From: Gluconobacter albidus
GTDB taxonomy: Bacteria > Pseudomonadota > Alphaproteobacteria > Acetobacterales > Acetobacteraceae
Length of the DNA stretch: 64,000 nt
Direction of reading: 5' to 3'
NCBI RefSeq assembly: GCF_002723915.1
Contig: NZ_BEWL01000006.1
Coordinates: forward strand, 112,705 to 176,704
The position numbers and the translations under genes were made by a program. The notes beneath the pieces are model-generated. The model did not search any database and was not told the DNA's origin. It saw nothing but the letters and a program-made list of their open reading frames with translations. This document shows, piece by piece, positions 37,808 through 44,874 of the stretch; within the stretch, counting starts at the first letter, position 1; each line of letters starts with the position of its first letter.

Positions 37808-38767
37808 TTATTTTGTAAGCCGTTCTGTTTGCCAACGGGCCCATTCTCGTTCGGCATGCTGATTAGCTCTTCCCTTGAAGAAGCCATCATAAGTAGTCAG
37901 AACTTTTTGATCTTGCACCCGAAGAAGCTCATCGAACTTCTTATCAAGCTCTGACATTGTAAGTTTCTTACCGCGAAGGGCAGATGATTCCACAAAAAGA
38001 AGAAATTGCTCACACAGTATATGGAGAAGATATAACTCATCATCCTGAAGATAATTTTTCCCAGTGTTTATATCTACTTTTCTAACTTTGCTTCCGGAAA
38101 AACTGGTTAGCCCCATGTTTGGAGATTTTGCATTGGCTCTTTCAAGGATTACTTGAGCAGCAGTCTGGCCTGTGACTGCATACAAAAATTTATCCTGAAG
38201 ACGCGCATAAAAGGATCTTACGATAGGACTTTTACTGTCATAATCACTGGATCCGAATGCAAAAACATCTCTCACACTCCGATAAATATTCTGCTCGTCG
38301 GAGCGAAGCCCTCGAACTTTTGCAGCTAATTCCTGAAGGGCATTCGGATCATGTTTTAAACGAGATTCATCAAGAGCAAAGCCTTGCGTGATGTAGCTTT
38401 TGAGAACCTGCGTTGCCCATTTGCGAAATGCCGTCGCTTTGGGTCCACTAACGCGATATCCCACGCTTAGGATTGCATCGAGGTTGTAGTGTAAGGTGTT
38501 GTAATTCTTTCCATCTTTGGCAGTTATCCGGAATTTCCGGACAACTGAATTTTCTTCTAGTTCTCCATCGCGGAAGATGTGTTGAAGATGCTCGCTCACA
38601 TTTCTGACAGATACATCAAAGGCTTCAGCAATTTGGCTTTGCGTTGCCCAAACTGTCTCTCCGTCCTCGCCTATATGGAAGTCTGTGGTGCACTCTGGTG
38701 TTTCATAGTGCGCCAAAATCAATTCTTCCTGTTTCTCATCGGGAATTTTAGAAATATCTTTTGCCAC
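37808..38767 (-). CDS. RhuM-family protein
   Basis: A 319-residue protein from a GTG at 38767 with GAGGA eight bases upstream. Residues 30-130 match the RhuM N-terminus: ETVWATQSQIAEAFDVSVRNVSEHL, then ENSVVRKFRITAKDGKNYNT and the YNLDAILSVGYRV block with KATAFRKWA. RhuM was first noted in Salmonella pathogenicity island 3 and is common on mobile elements; its biochemical role is unknown. The gene is clearly more AT-rich than its neighbours, has its own terminator and sits between the operator clusters, all features of a moron cargo gene expressed in the lysogen. Confidence 0.85.
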   Translation of the reverse strand: MAKDISKIPDEKQEELILAHYETPECTTDFHIGEDGETVWATQSQIAEAFDVSVRNVSEHLQHIFRDGELEENSVVRKFRITAKDGKNYNTLHYNLDAILSVGYRVSGPKATAFRKWATQVLKSYITQGFALDESRLKHDPNALQELAAKVRGLRSDEQNIYRSVRDVFAFGSSDYDSKSPIVRSFYARLQDKFLYAVTGQTAAQVILERANAKSPNMGLTSFSGSKVRKVDINTGKNYLQDDELYLLHILCEQFLLFVESSALRGKKLTMSELDKKFDELLRVQDQKVLTTYDGFFKGRANQHAEREWARWQTERLTK

Positions 38768-38810
38768 GATTCAAATCCTCACTTCCAAGTCCACTTCCCA
38801 ACGACGCTGA

Positions 38811-39518
38811 TCATTCAGGGCGAATGCTTTGAATGATCACGCCTTCGATCCAGTATTCCGGTCGGCATCCGTTGTCTGGCATCTCAACAAGATCGGCCAT
38901 CGACGGGAGTACGATAGCTGCCGAAAATTCAGGATTTGAACTGCGAGGCCAAAGCACGACCTTACCGTCTTCCTTGATCTCGATTTGCTTGATTGTCGCT
39001 TCCTGGTCGCCGTTGGTCTGGCGGATCACGACGACCTTTTCTCCGGTCTTCGGCGCTCTCGCTAAATCGTTGATCCGGACCGCCAGCACAATCGTTCCTT
39101 CTGGGTACAGAAGGTCCATGGAATCTCCGCGCACGCGAAAGGCCACGCGTGGGAGGTTGGGGTATCTATGATCCGGAGAAACGGAGACATATTCCGATGA
39201 ATAGTCTTGCGAGAACCCGTGCTGAAACACGCCTGCTTGAACGTAACCAATCACGGGTACGCGATTAAAGTCAGAAATCGGCTCAAGGGCAGGCTTAGCA
39301 GCAGGCTCCACATTGAAAGCTGCCGCTATTTTGGCTTCCGTTTTTGCAGATAGGCTATGGGTGGCGGTTTCATCATTCATAAACCGAACGACAGTTGAGG
39401 GGGCCATCCCACTCTTCCGCGCAATTCCCGCATAGGTCTCACCAAACCTGTCGCGGATCTGATTGATCCAGGCGCGCTGCTTTTCGCGCACATCAGGAAT
39501 GGTGGGCTTACTATTCAT
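38811..39518 (-). CDS. CI-like autocleavable prophage repressor (HTH + S24)
   Basis: A 235-residue repressor. Residues 20-70 form a Cro/CI-type helix-turn-helix (ETYAGIARKSGMAPSTVVRF). The C-terminal S24 domain has the scissile Ala95-Gly96 (YVQAGVF), nucleophile Ser133 (RGDSMDLL) and Lys177 (EATIKQI); these spacings are close to those of lambda CI, so RecA-stimulated self-cleavage is expected. The ATG at 39518 has no ribosome site and lies two bases from an operator, so it may be leaderless; an upstream in-frame ATG is at 39536. Confidence 0.9.
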   Translation of the reverse strand: MNSKPTIPDVREKQRAWINQIRDRFGETYAGIARKSGMAPSTVVRFMNDETATHSLSAKTEAKIAAAFNVEPAAKPALEPISDFNRVPVIGYVQAGVFQHGFSQDYSSEYVSVSPDHRYPNLPRVAFRVRGDSMDLLYPEGTIVLAVRINDLARAPKTGEKVVVIRQTNGDQEATIKQIEIKEDGKVVLWPRSSNPEFSAAIVLPSMADLVEMPDNGCRPEYWIEGVIIQSIRPE

Positions 39519-39519
39519 A

Positions 39520-39535
39520 TGCGCATTTTCGCACA
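39520..39535. promoter_or_regulatory. Repressor operator OR-c (repressor-proximal)
   Basis: TGCGCATTTTCGCACA, 2 bases off consensus and the weakest match of the right-hand set; two bases from the repressor ATG. Binding here should block repressor transcription (autoregulation). Confidence 0.6.
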
Positions 39536-39553
39536 TCAATATAAAAACGTCCC

Positions 39554-39569
39554 TGCGCACTTTTGCGCT
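39554..39569. promoter_or_regulatory. Repressor operator OR-b
   Basis: TGCGCACTTTTGCGCT, one base off consensus; 34 bases from OR-c and 23 from OR-a, start to start. Confidence 0.7.
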
Positions 39570-39576
39570 TGTAGAT

Positions 39577-39592
39577 TGCGCATTATTGCGCA
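39577..39592. promoter_or_regulatory. Repressor operator OR-a (Cro-proximal)
   Basis: TGCGCATTATTGCGCA, a full consensus dyad ending 11 bases before the cro ATG; overlaps the expected -10 region (CATTAT) of the rightward promoter. Confidence 0.75.
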
Positions 39593-39603
39593 TATGATCC
39601 GGC

Positions 39604-39810
39604 ATGACCAAAATACCCACACCCACGGAAATCGAAGCTGCTGCGAAATCCTCCGGCAGGTCGATGAGAGATGTTTGCACCAACGCCGGAGTTGCGGTCA
39701 GCACTTGGACACGATGGAAACGAGGCACGACTTCTCCCCGTATTGACGTTGTGGAGCGTATTGCCGCGGCCGCCCTCCCCACCCGCGCCAAGCGGAAGGA
39801 GGTGGCGTGA
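39604..39810 (+). CDS. Cro-like HTH protein
   Basis: A 68-residue DNA-binding protein with one helix-turn-helix (RSMRDVCTNAGVAVSTWTRW then SPRIDVVERIAAA). It is divergent from the repressor across three operators, the position of Cro. No ribosome site precedes its ATG, so the message may be leaderless. Confidence 0.85.
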   Translation: MTKIPTPTEIEAAAKSSGRSMRDVCTNAGVAVSTWTRWKRGTTSPRIDVVERIAAAALPTRAKRKEVA

Positions 39811-40283
39811 TGGGAGACGAAACTAATCGCCTCATCTTGGCTGAGCTTAGAACCCTCAATGCCAGGCTGGATCGCATCGTGCCCGGCATCGAGGGGATTG
39901 TTCGCCCCTTTATGTGGCAAACAGGCAGGCAGGCTATTGAGCAGTTAATTGCAGTACAGACGAAACCCACTTCTCCACATCAGAGAACGCAACAGCAGGA
40001 AGATCCTGAACGCGGAACTCCAAAGTTATCAACGCATTGTCGGGGTACACAGGTTGACCGGGTGTATTCACGCCTGAGACATTTAGTACGACGCGCACTT
40101 CGTGTTCGGAGCGACCAAGAATTTGGTTCTGAACAGGCTGAGTTTGTAGGGAAACAATTTTACGAACAGACATCAAATTCATCCAATGTAATGGAAAACA
40201 AAATCGGGGACTCGGTTGCCGCCGATCCCCGCAATGACGCTACGCCCGATACTTCCGAGAAGGGAGTCTGGGACGATGTTTGA
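39810..40283 (+). CDS. Early phage protein, unknown
   Basis: ATG at 39810 overlaps the cro stop (TGATG) and has AAGGAGG upstream. The 157-residue product starts MGDETNRLILAELRTLNARL, a helix, but from about residue 50 it becomes polar and atypical. An opposite-strand open frame (39934-40182) of natural composition covers that part. Either this gene is complete and the antisense frame a shadow, or it has been altered in its second half. Confidence 0.5.
   Translation: MGDETNRLILAELRTLNARLDRIVPGIEGIVRPFMWQTGRQAIEQLIAVQTKPTSPHQRTQQQEDPERGTPKLSTHCRGTQVDRVYSRLRHLVRRALRVRSDQEFGSEQAEFVGKQFYEQTSNSSNVMENKIGDSVAADPRNDATPDTSEKGVWDDV
39934..40182 (-). CDS. Antisense small ORF, candidate
   Basis: An 82-residue frame with strand-like composition (HEVRVVLNVSGVNT, NALITLEFRVQDLP, VEKWVSSVL). 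A weak TTGGA lies about nine bases before an inner ATG. It is entirely within the plus-strand gene 39810-40283. Only one of the two is likely to be expressed here; homologues would decide. Confidence 0.35.
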   Translation of the reverse strand: MNLMSVRKIVSLQTQPVQNQILGRSEHEVRVVLNVSGVNTPGQPVYPDNALITLEFRVQDLPAVAFSDVEKWVSSVLQLTAQ

Positions 40284-40362
40284 TTTCGCTTCTATTGCCT
40301 TCTGCGCCCTGTCCTTTGCCGCGTTCATCCGGGCGCATTTTGCCGGGAGGGTCGCACAATGA
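40276..40362 (+). CDS. Micro-gene, 28-residue membrane peptide
   Basis: ATG at 40276 overlaps the previous stop by 8 bases; its TGA overlaps the next ATG. The peptide FDFASIAFCALSFAAFI is one short hydrophobic helix with a basic tail. Confidence 0.4.
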   Translation: MFDFASIAFCALSFAAFIRAHFAGRVAQ

Positions 40363-40877
40363 CCGCCCGCCACGACTGGACCCCATACACCCCCGAGGTC
40401 GAGACGATGCTGCGGGCTGGAAAGACCCGCCGTGAGATCGCTACGCACCTTGGGGTGAAGGAAACGTCCCTCTCTTCGATGATCGGCCGTCAGGGCCTTG
40501 CAGGCCTGTCGCCGAACGGGAGCGCAACGGGTGGCTCGTCTCCGCAGAACACGCATAACCGCATCGACTGGGCGCCGCTGATGCCTGCTCTTCTTGAAAT
40601 GATGGAGCGCGTCGAAAGTGCGACCGTCATCGCAAAGAAGCTTGGTGTCTCACCGGCTTCGCTGTCCGCTGCGATGGAGCGGCAGGTTCCGAAAGCCATC
40701 CGCACCAAATGGAAGAAGGCCCGACAGGAGGCGACGCACCCCAAGAAGGAGCGCACGCCGCCGATCCTGCGTCTGCCGCTTGAACCGTTCTCGGACGTGT
40801 CGTGGCGTGCTCTGTTCGACGGCAATCCCCCGCCCGTTCCGGACTGTGCGTTCGGTCGGGATCGCGGATTGCACTGA
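40359..40877 (+). CDS. Double helix-turn-helix DNA-binding protein
   Basis: A 172-residue protein with two HTH-like segments: MLRAGKTRREIATHLGVKET (about residues 17-36) and VESATVIAKKLGVSPASLSA (about 86-105). Each sits in a domain that opens with a DW motif (HDWTPYTPEV, IDWAPLMPALL). A conserved-looking C-terminal FSDVSWRALFDG follows. Probably an early transcription regulator of the phage. The name is not known to me. Confidence 0.65.
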   Translation: MTARHDWTPYTPEVETMLRAGKTRREIATHLGVKETSLSSMIGRQGLAGLSPNGSATGGSSPQNTHNRIDWAPLMPALLEMMERVESATVIAKKLGVSPASLSAAMERQVPKAIRTKWKKARQEATHPKKERTPPILRLPLEPFSDVSWRALFDGNPPPVPDCAFGRDRGLH

Positions 40878-40880
40878 GCG

Positions 40881-41063
40881 TCAGCCCCAGATGTCCGCTC
40901 CAATCAACATCGCCAGTTTGAGCGCCAGGTGGTCCTTGACCTCCTGCGGCTGCCGCCTGTGCAGGGCGCCCCAGATCTGGGCATCCCGACACAGTGCGAC
41001 GGCAAGGTGCGGCGTGTCCGCATCGATCTCGAATTGTGGTGTCCGGGGCGCGTCTCCTTCCAT
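40881..41063 (-). CDS. Small minus-strand phage protein
   Basis: A 60-residue protein with an AAGGAG ribosome site before the ATG at 41063. Composition is natural (TPHLAVALCRDAQIWGAL, DHLALKLAMLIGADIWG). It opposes the rightward operon. Function unknown. Confidence 0.5.
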   Translation of the reverse strand: MEGDAPRTPQFEIDADTPHLAVALCRDAQIWGALHRRQPQEVKDHLALKLAMLIGADIWG

Positions 41064-41101
41064 CGTGGTTGCTCCTTCTCTGCTCGCTGACACGGCAGAG
41101 A

Positions 41102-41587
41102 ATGGAGAAACCCGTGTCCAAAATACCGGAAAAGTATTCCGCCAGATTGGAAAACCGCATGACCGCCTCTCCTGAGAGCGTGACCCGCGATGCCCAGTCG
41201 ATGGCCCGAACCCTTTCTCAGACGTTCGGCCCCGGCCTGTGCGTCAAGGAAGTCCTGCACCGCCTCGCTCGGCTGCTGAAGATCACGGAACGTCAGGCCA
41301 AGTCCCTGTTTTACGGGGAGTGGGAGAGGCTGCCGGCCTACGTCTATCTGCGGCTGACCGAGGCATACCGAAGCAACCTAGAGCGCGCTGCACGACAGGC
41401 AGAGCACAGAGCCGCCATCTACCGCGCTCTTAGCCATGAATGGGATGAACTATGCGCACAGGATACCTACGCCTGCGCATTAACTGCCTCCGATGGAGAG
41501 CAGAATATGCGATCCGTGCAGCCATTGCCCTCAAGCATCTTGGAGACCGCCTCACGGCCATCGCAGACCGGCTCGAGCGCCGCATAG
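41102..41587 (+). CDS. Early phage protein, unknown
   Basis: A 161-residue product from the ATG at 41102. Residues 30-115 are helical and natural (VKEVLHRLARLLKITERQAK, FYGEWERLPAYVYLRL). The last 45 residues, overlapped by another frame, are less protein-like. It may be a DNA-binding regulator; no domain named. Confidence 0.6.
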   Translation: MEKPVSKIPEKYSARLENRMTASPESVTRDAQSMARTLSQTFGPGLCVKEVLHRLARLLKITERQAKSLFYGEWERLPAYVYLRLTEAYRSNLERAARQAEHRAAIYRALSHEWDELCAQDTYACALTASDGEQNMRSVQPLPSSILETASRPSQTGSSAA

Positions 41588-41610
41588 CAGATATCGGGGG
41601 ACAGCCATGA
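41452..41610 (+). CDS. Small overlapping gene, 52 residues
   Basis: ATG at 41452 to TGA at 41608, in another frame over the end of 41102-41587 and coupled (ATGA) to the GIY-YIG gene. The product has natural helical composition (AIRAAIALKHLGDRLTAIAD). Weak GGGATG upstream. Confidence 0.45.
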   Translation: MRTGYLRLRINCLRWRAEYAIRAAIALKHLGDRLTAIADRLERRIADIGGQP

Positions 41611-42140
41611 CGGTGTACCTTGCTCAAGGCAAAGAAACTGGGCTTGTGAAGATCGGATACTCTCGTCAGACGTGCGAGCGCATTCGGCGGTTATCTTCGA
41701 CCGGCTCTGATGAGTTGAAGCTGCTGCGAGCCGTCCCTGGAAATCGAATTCTTGAGCAGTGGTTTCATGCCCAATTCAAGGAGAACCGCTGTCATGGGGA
41801 GTGGTTCAAGTACTCGCCGCTCATGGAAACGGTGAAAATTCCTGATGGGCTAGAAGTAGACAAGACCACAAAATCGGCAATTCAGGGCCATGGAATAAAT
41901 ATTCAGCAGCGTATCTACGAGGCGATATCTGATGAATATGCAGACTTGCGCAAAGCAAGTGATCGCATCGCTAAGGATGCATGCACTTTGCCGCGCACTG
42001 CCAAGAACTGGCTCGCGCAAACCAATATGCCAAACGCTGATTCGGTCATCCAATTAATGGCTGCGAATGAGGCTTTTGCCACTTCAATTCTTGAATTGGT
42101 GGATGACGTCCGCGCTGCACGAAAGGAACTCCGGAAATGA
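41607..42140 (+). CDS. GIY-YIG/T5orf172-type nuclease-domain protein
   Basis: A 177-residue protein. The N-terminal 85 residues match the T5orf172/MUG113 variant of the GIY-YIG fold: VYLAQGKETGLVKIGYSRQT, then RAVPGNRILEQWFHAQF and a conserved GEWFKYS. The C-terminal half is helical (QQRIYEAISDEYADLRKASD) and resembles a small DNA-binding domain. Such proteins are found in phages and may nick or bind DNA; the role is unknown. Confidence 0.75.
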   Translation: MTVYLAQGKETGLVKIGYSRQTCERIRRLSSTGSDELKLLRAVPGNRILEQWFHAQFKENRCHGEWFKYSPLMETVKIPDGLEVDKTTKSAIQGHGINIQQRIYEAISDEYADLRKASDRIAKDACTLPRTAKNWLAQTNMPNADSVIQLMAANEAFATSILELVDDVRAARKELRK

Positions 42141-42691
42141 CGCTCAACAACTCCCAGGCCCGCCTCTTCTCTTTCGTGCAGCGTATCGAAACGCTTTTGG
42201 AAGAACGCAAGGGGATCAACGAAGGCATCTCGGATATCAAGACTGAGGCCAAGTCGGCAGGCTTCGATAACAAGGTCATTATGCAGATGATCCGTGAGCG
42301 CGCCATGTCCCAGGCCGAGCGTGAAGAATGGCAGTCTCTCTGCGAGCTGTATCGGGCCACGCTTGGTATGCTGGACGGGACGCCGATGAGCGATAACGCT
42401 CGCCGGCACATGTCCCGCGACGAAAAGGATGACCGGGAAGCTGGCGTCGATGACATGTTCGACCCGACACCGGAGCCCGAACCGGCAGCATCTCCGGCCG
42501 AGGCGCGAGGCCAGGGCGCGGAAGCCTTTCGATCGGGCAAGCGCGTCACCGAAAATCCTTTCCCTGCTGGTGATCCGGCCCGTGCGTCTTGGGATGAAGG
42601 TTGGTGCTCGGAGGCTGGCAGCGACGGCATGGACATTCCTCCTGAGTGGCGCCGCTCACCGAAAAAGGCTGAGAAAGGGGACGAGGCATGA
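42137..42691 (+). CDS. GapR-like (DUF2312) protein with C-terminal RMF-like module
   Basis: A 184-residue protein. Residues 5-75 match GapR/DUF2312: LFSFVQRIETLLEERKGIN, EAKSAGFDNKVIMQMIRER, and LYRATLGM. GapR binds overtwisted AT-rich DNA ahead of replication forks. After a disordered acidic Pro/Glu linker, residues about 126-153 (EAFRSGKRVTENPFPAGDP then ASWDEGW) resemble ribosome modulation factor, with the G-x-x-A, NPF and W-x-x-GW positions kept. Coupled by ATGA to both neighbours. Confidence 0.75.
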   Translation: MTLNNSQARLFSFVQRIETLLEERKGINEGISDIKTEAKSAGFDNKVIMQMIRERAMSQAEREEWQSLCELYRATLGMLDGTPMSDNARRHMSRDEKDDREAGVDDMFDPTPEPEPAASPAEARGQGAEAFRSGKRVTENPFPAGDPARASWDEGWCSEAGSDGMDIPPEWRRSPKKAEKGDEA

Positions 42692-43638
42692 GACGCGAGC
42701 AGCACATGCAGCCGACAAGGATCCAGCGGAAACCCGCAGAGGATCCGATTGAGCGTCTGAAGGCATGCCTCGGAAAGACTGCTGACGTTCGGTCTCCCAA
42801 AGATGCGGAAGAACCCATCCTCGACGCCTCGGTCCGCGCATCTCTCTTCCAGTGGATGGCAGAGATCCGCGCGGCCGAGGAACTCAAATCGGTTGGCGTA
42901 AAGCCTCGAACCAATGCGTTACTCTTTGGCCCGCCTGGCTGCGGCAAGACGACGCTGGCCCATCACTTTGCGGCGCGTCTGGGCTTGCCGATGGTCGTTG
43001 TGGGGTCTGAGCATCTGATCGCCGGTATTCTTGGTGCGAGTGGTCAGAACGTGGCCAAGCTGTTCGACGGACTTGCTGCCGCTGAAACGCCTGTCGTGCT
43101 GTTCATGGATGAAGTGGAGGCCGTCGGCGCAAGCCGCTCAGGTCGAACAGGTGGCCAGTGCGACGATGAGAAGAACAGCGCTCTGACCGTCCTTCTCCGA
43201 AAGATGGAAGAGTTCAATGTCGGCTACTTCATGGCTGCCACGAACCTGCCCGATGGTATCGACCCGGCCTTCTGGCGTCGGTTCAATATGCAGATCGGCA
43301 TTGCCTTGCCGGGCTTCCAGGAGCGCTTCGCCATCATCAAGCGTTACGGGATGCCGTTCGCTTTTGATGATGATGACCTCGACCTTCTTGCCGAAGCCAC
43401 TGATGGCGCTTCTCCCGCGCTCCTGCGGGAGTTGATGGAAGGCGTGAAGCGGACACTCGTGGTGCGGCCGCGCATGAATCTGCCGATCGATGACCCCTGC
43501 ACGATCTTCGCGTCGGTGCTTTCGGCGACCATGCCGCCTCCCGAGATGGAAGTGCCGAAGCTCTGGCGGAATGCCGATACCGTCAAAGGCCTCAGCGCAA
43601 TGTCCTGGCCTCCCCAGAGAATGGGAGATCAGGCATGA
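42688..43638 (+). CDS. AAA+ ATPase
   Basis: A 316-residue AAA+ protein. Walker A is LLFGPPGCGKTTLAHHFA, Walker B is VVLFMDEVEAVGAS, sensor 1 is MAATNLPDGID, and an arginine finger is in FWRRFNM. Similar to FtsH/CDC48-type ATPase modules without protease part. In this position it may act as a helicase loader for phage replication or a remodeller; the choice is not settled by sequence. Confidence 0.85.
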   Translation: MRREQHMQPTRIQRKPAEDPIERLKACLGKTADVRSPKDAEEPILDASVRASLFQWMAEIRAAEELKSVGVKPRTNALLFGPPGCGKTTLAHHFAARLGLPMVVVGSEHLIAGILGASGQNVAKLFDGLAAAETPVVLFMDEVEAVGASRSGRTGGQCDDEKNSALTVLLRKMEEFNVGYFMAATNLPDGIDPAFWRRFNMQIGIALPGFQERFAIIKRYGMPFAFDDDDLDLLAEATDGASPALLRELMEGVKRTLVVRPRMNLPIDDPCTIFASVLSATMPPPEMEVPKLWRNADTVKGLSAMSWPPQRMGDQA

Positions 43639-43994
43639 ATGCACACATTGAAGACCGCCTGCACCGGCATATCTGGAACGCTCTCCAGTTCATCCTGCCC
43701 GTGGGGGCGGTCCCCCAATCTTTCGAGAACCGCCAGAACGGAGTCAGAGAGGGCGCGCGTCGAAAGGCGCGCGGTTGCCTCCCAGGCTGGCCGGATCTCG
43801 GCATCGTCTGGAATGAGCGGACCTACTACATCGAGCTCAAGGCGCCGAAAGGGCGCCTGTCTCCGGAGCAGAAGGCGAAGCATGCTGAGCTTCGCGCGGC
43901 TGGCGCAAAGGTTGGCGTCTGCCGGTCTCTCGATGAGGTTATCGATTTCCTGCGCTCAGTCGGCATGTCAGTGCGCGCAGAGGTGATGGCATGA
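43635..43994 (+). CDS. VRR-NUC domain nuclease
   Basis: A 119-residue single-domain nuclease. The VRR-NUC signature is visible: GCLPGWPDLGIV (Gly-x-Pro-Asp), YYIELKAPKGRLSPEQ (Glu-x-Lys and Gln) and later LRAAGAKVGVCRSLDEVIDF. Common in phage early regions, where it may act as a Holliday-junction resolvase-like enzyme. Coupled to both neighbours by overlap. Confidence 0.88.
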   Translation: MNAHIEDRLHRHIWNALQFILPVGAVPQSFENRQNGVREGARRKARGCLPGWPDLGIVWNERTYYIELKAPKGRLSPEQKAKHAELRAAGAKVGVCRSLDEVIDFLRSVGMSVRAEVMA

Positions 43995-44872
43995 GCATTC
44001 CTGAACCAATGACGCCAAACGATTGCGATTTGCGCGGATTGCCATTCATGCAGTTGGACGTGGTTCGTTTGATCGATAGCGATCTTTTTGCGCTCTCGAC
44101 TGGTGAAGAATTCAAGGCGGCTGTTGCACTCTGGTGCAAGAGTTGGCTGCAAGTTCCTGCGGCAAGCCTGCCGGATGATGATCGCGTTCTCGCGCATTTA
44201 TCAGCCGCTGGATCACGCTGGAAAAAGGTAAAATCCCTTGCTTTGCGCGGGTGGATCAAGTGTGCGGACGGCCGCCTGTACCATCCCACGGTAGCGGAGA
44301 AAGCGCTCCACGCATGGAAAGCCCGCACTGCTCAGCGCGAGCGCGCGGCAAAGCGCTGGCAGAAAAAAGACGAGGATACTGGCAATGCCACGGCATCGGA
44401 AAACGACATGCCACGGCATAGCGACGGCACGTCCCACGGCAATGCCTTAGAGAGGGAGAGGGAGAGGGAGAGTAAAAAGAAAGAAACACTCACTTCGTTC
44501 GTGCCGCCGGCCGAGCCGTCGGCGTCCGAAGTCGAGCCGGCAGAGACCGTCGCTGAGACCCTCCCTGCCCGTCCATCGCCGCCCGATGCCCGGACTGCGC
44601 TGTTCCAGCTCGGGCTCAAGGCCGTTCGCGGCCTGACCGGGAAATCCGAGGCGCAGTCTCGGAGCCTGATCGGGAAATGGCTCAAGGCCTGCGGCGACGA
44701 CGCCTCGATCCTGAACCGGGTCATCCTCGATGCCGCCGATCTGCGACCGGCTGAGCCAGTGGCATGGATCGAAGCCGCTGTTGGGCAGCACAGCGGTCGA
44801 TCGCCCCGAGATGCCGAACGCACTCGAAACAAGGCCGCATGGCTCGAAGGCGAAATGCTGGAAGGATTTTGA
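43991..44872 (+). CDS. DUF1376 replication initiator-like protein with an internal repeat array
   Basis: A 293-residue protein. Residues 15-110 match DUF1376 (FMQLDVVRLIDSDLFALS, AAVALWCKSWLQVPAASLPD, GWIKCADGRLYHP). The middle (about 125-170) is low complexity, including ERERERES, and its DNA holds three 23-bp-spaced repeats and a purine tract. The C-terminal part (LTGKSEAQSRSLIGKWLKACGD to EPVAWIEAAV) resembles the DnaT/DnaD-type tail of replisome organisers. The layout is that of a lambda O-type initiator with its origin inside the gene. Confidence 0.75.
   Translation: MSIPEPMTPNDCDLRGLPFMQLDVVRLIDSDLFALSTGEEFKAAVALWCKSWLQVPAASLPDDDRVLAHLSAAGSRWKKVKSLALRGWIKCADGRLYHPTVAEKALHAWKARTAQRERAAKRWQKKDEDTGNATASENDMPRHSDGTSHGNALERERERESKKKETLTSFVPPAEPSASEVEPAETVAETLPARPSPPDARTALFQLGLKAVRGLTGKSEAQSRSLIGKWLKACGDDASILNRVILDAADLRPAEPVAWIEAAVGQHSGRSPRDAERTRNKAAWLEGEMLEGF
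44385..44442. repeat. Three iteron-like repeats, 23-bp period
   Basis: ATGCCACGGCAT at 44385-44396 and 44408-44419 (identical), and GTCCCACGGCAA at 44431-44442, each start 23 bases apart. The 12-mer is itself a near-palindrome (ATGCC/GGCAT). All three lie in the linker-coding part of the DUF1376 gene. Confidence 0.7.
44385..44486. other. Candidate prophage replication origin
   Basis: The three 23-bp-spaced repeats are followed by an almost pure purine stretch at 44449-44486 (GAGAGG units, then A-rich) interrupted by one T. Lambda and related phages have their origin inside the initiator gene with the same order, iterons then an AT-rich purine-skewed strand. This is an inference from layout. 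Confidence 0.55.
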
Positions 44873-44874
44873 TC

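Noticed and set aside
40618..41175. Plus-strand frame of 185 codons after the double-HTH gene
   Set aside because: Very Arg/Ser-rich and overlaps the clear HTH gene and the minus-strand 60-residue gene; a shadow.
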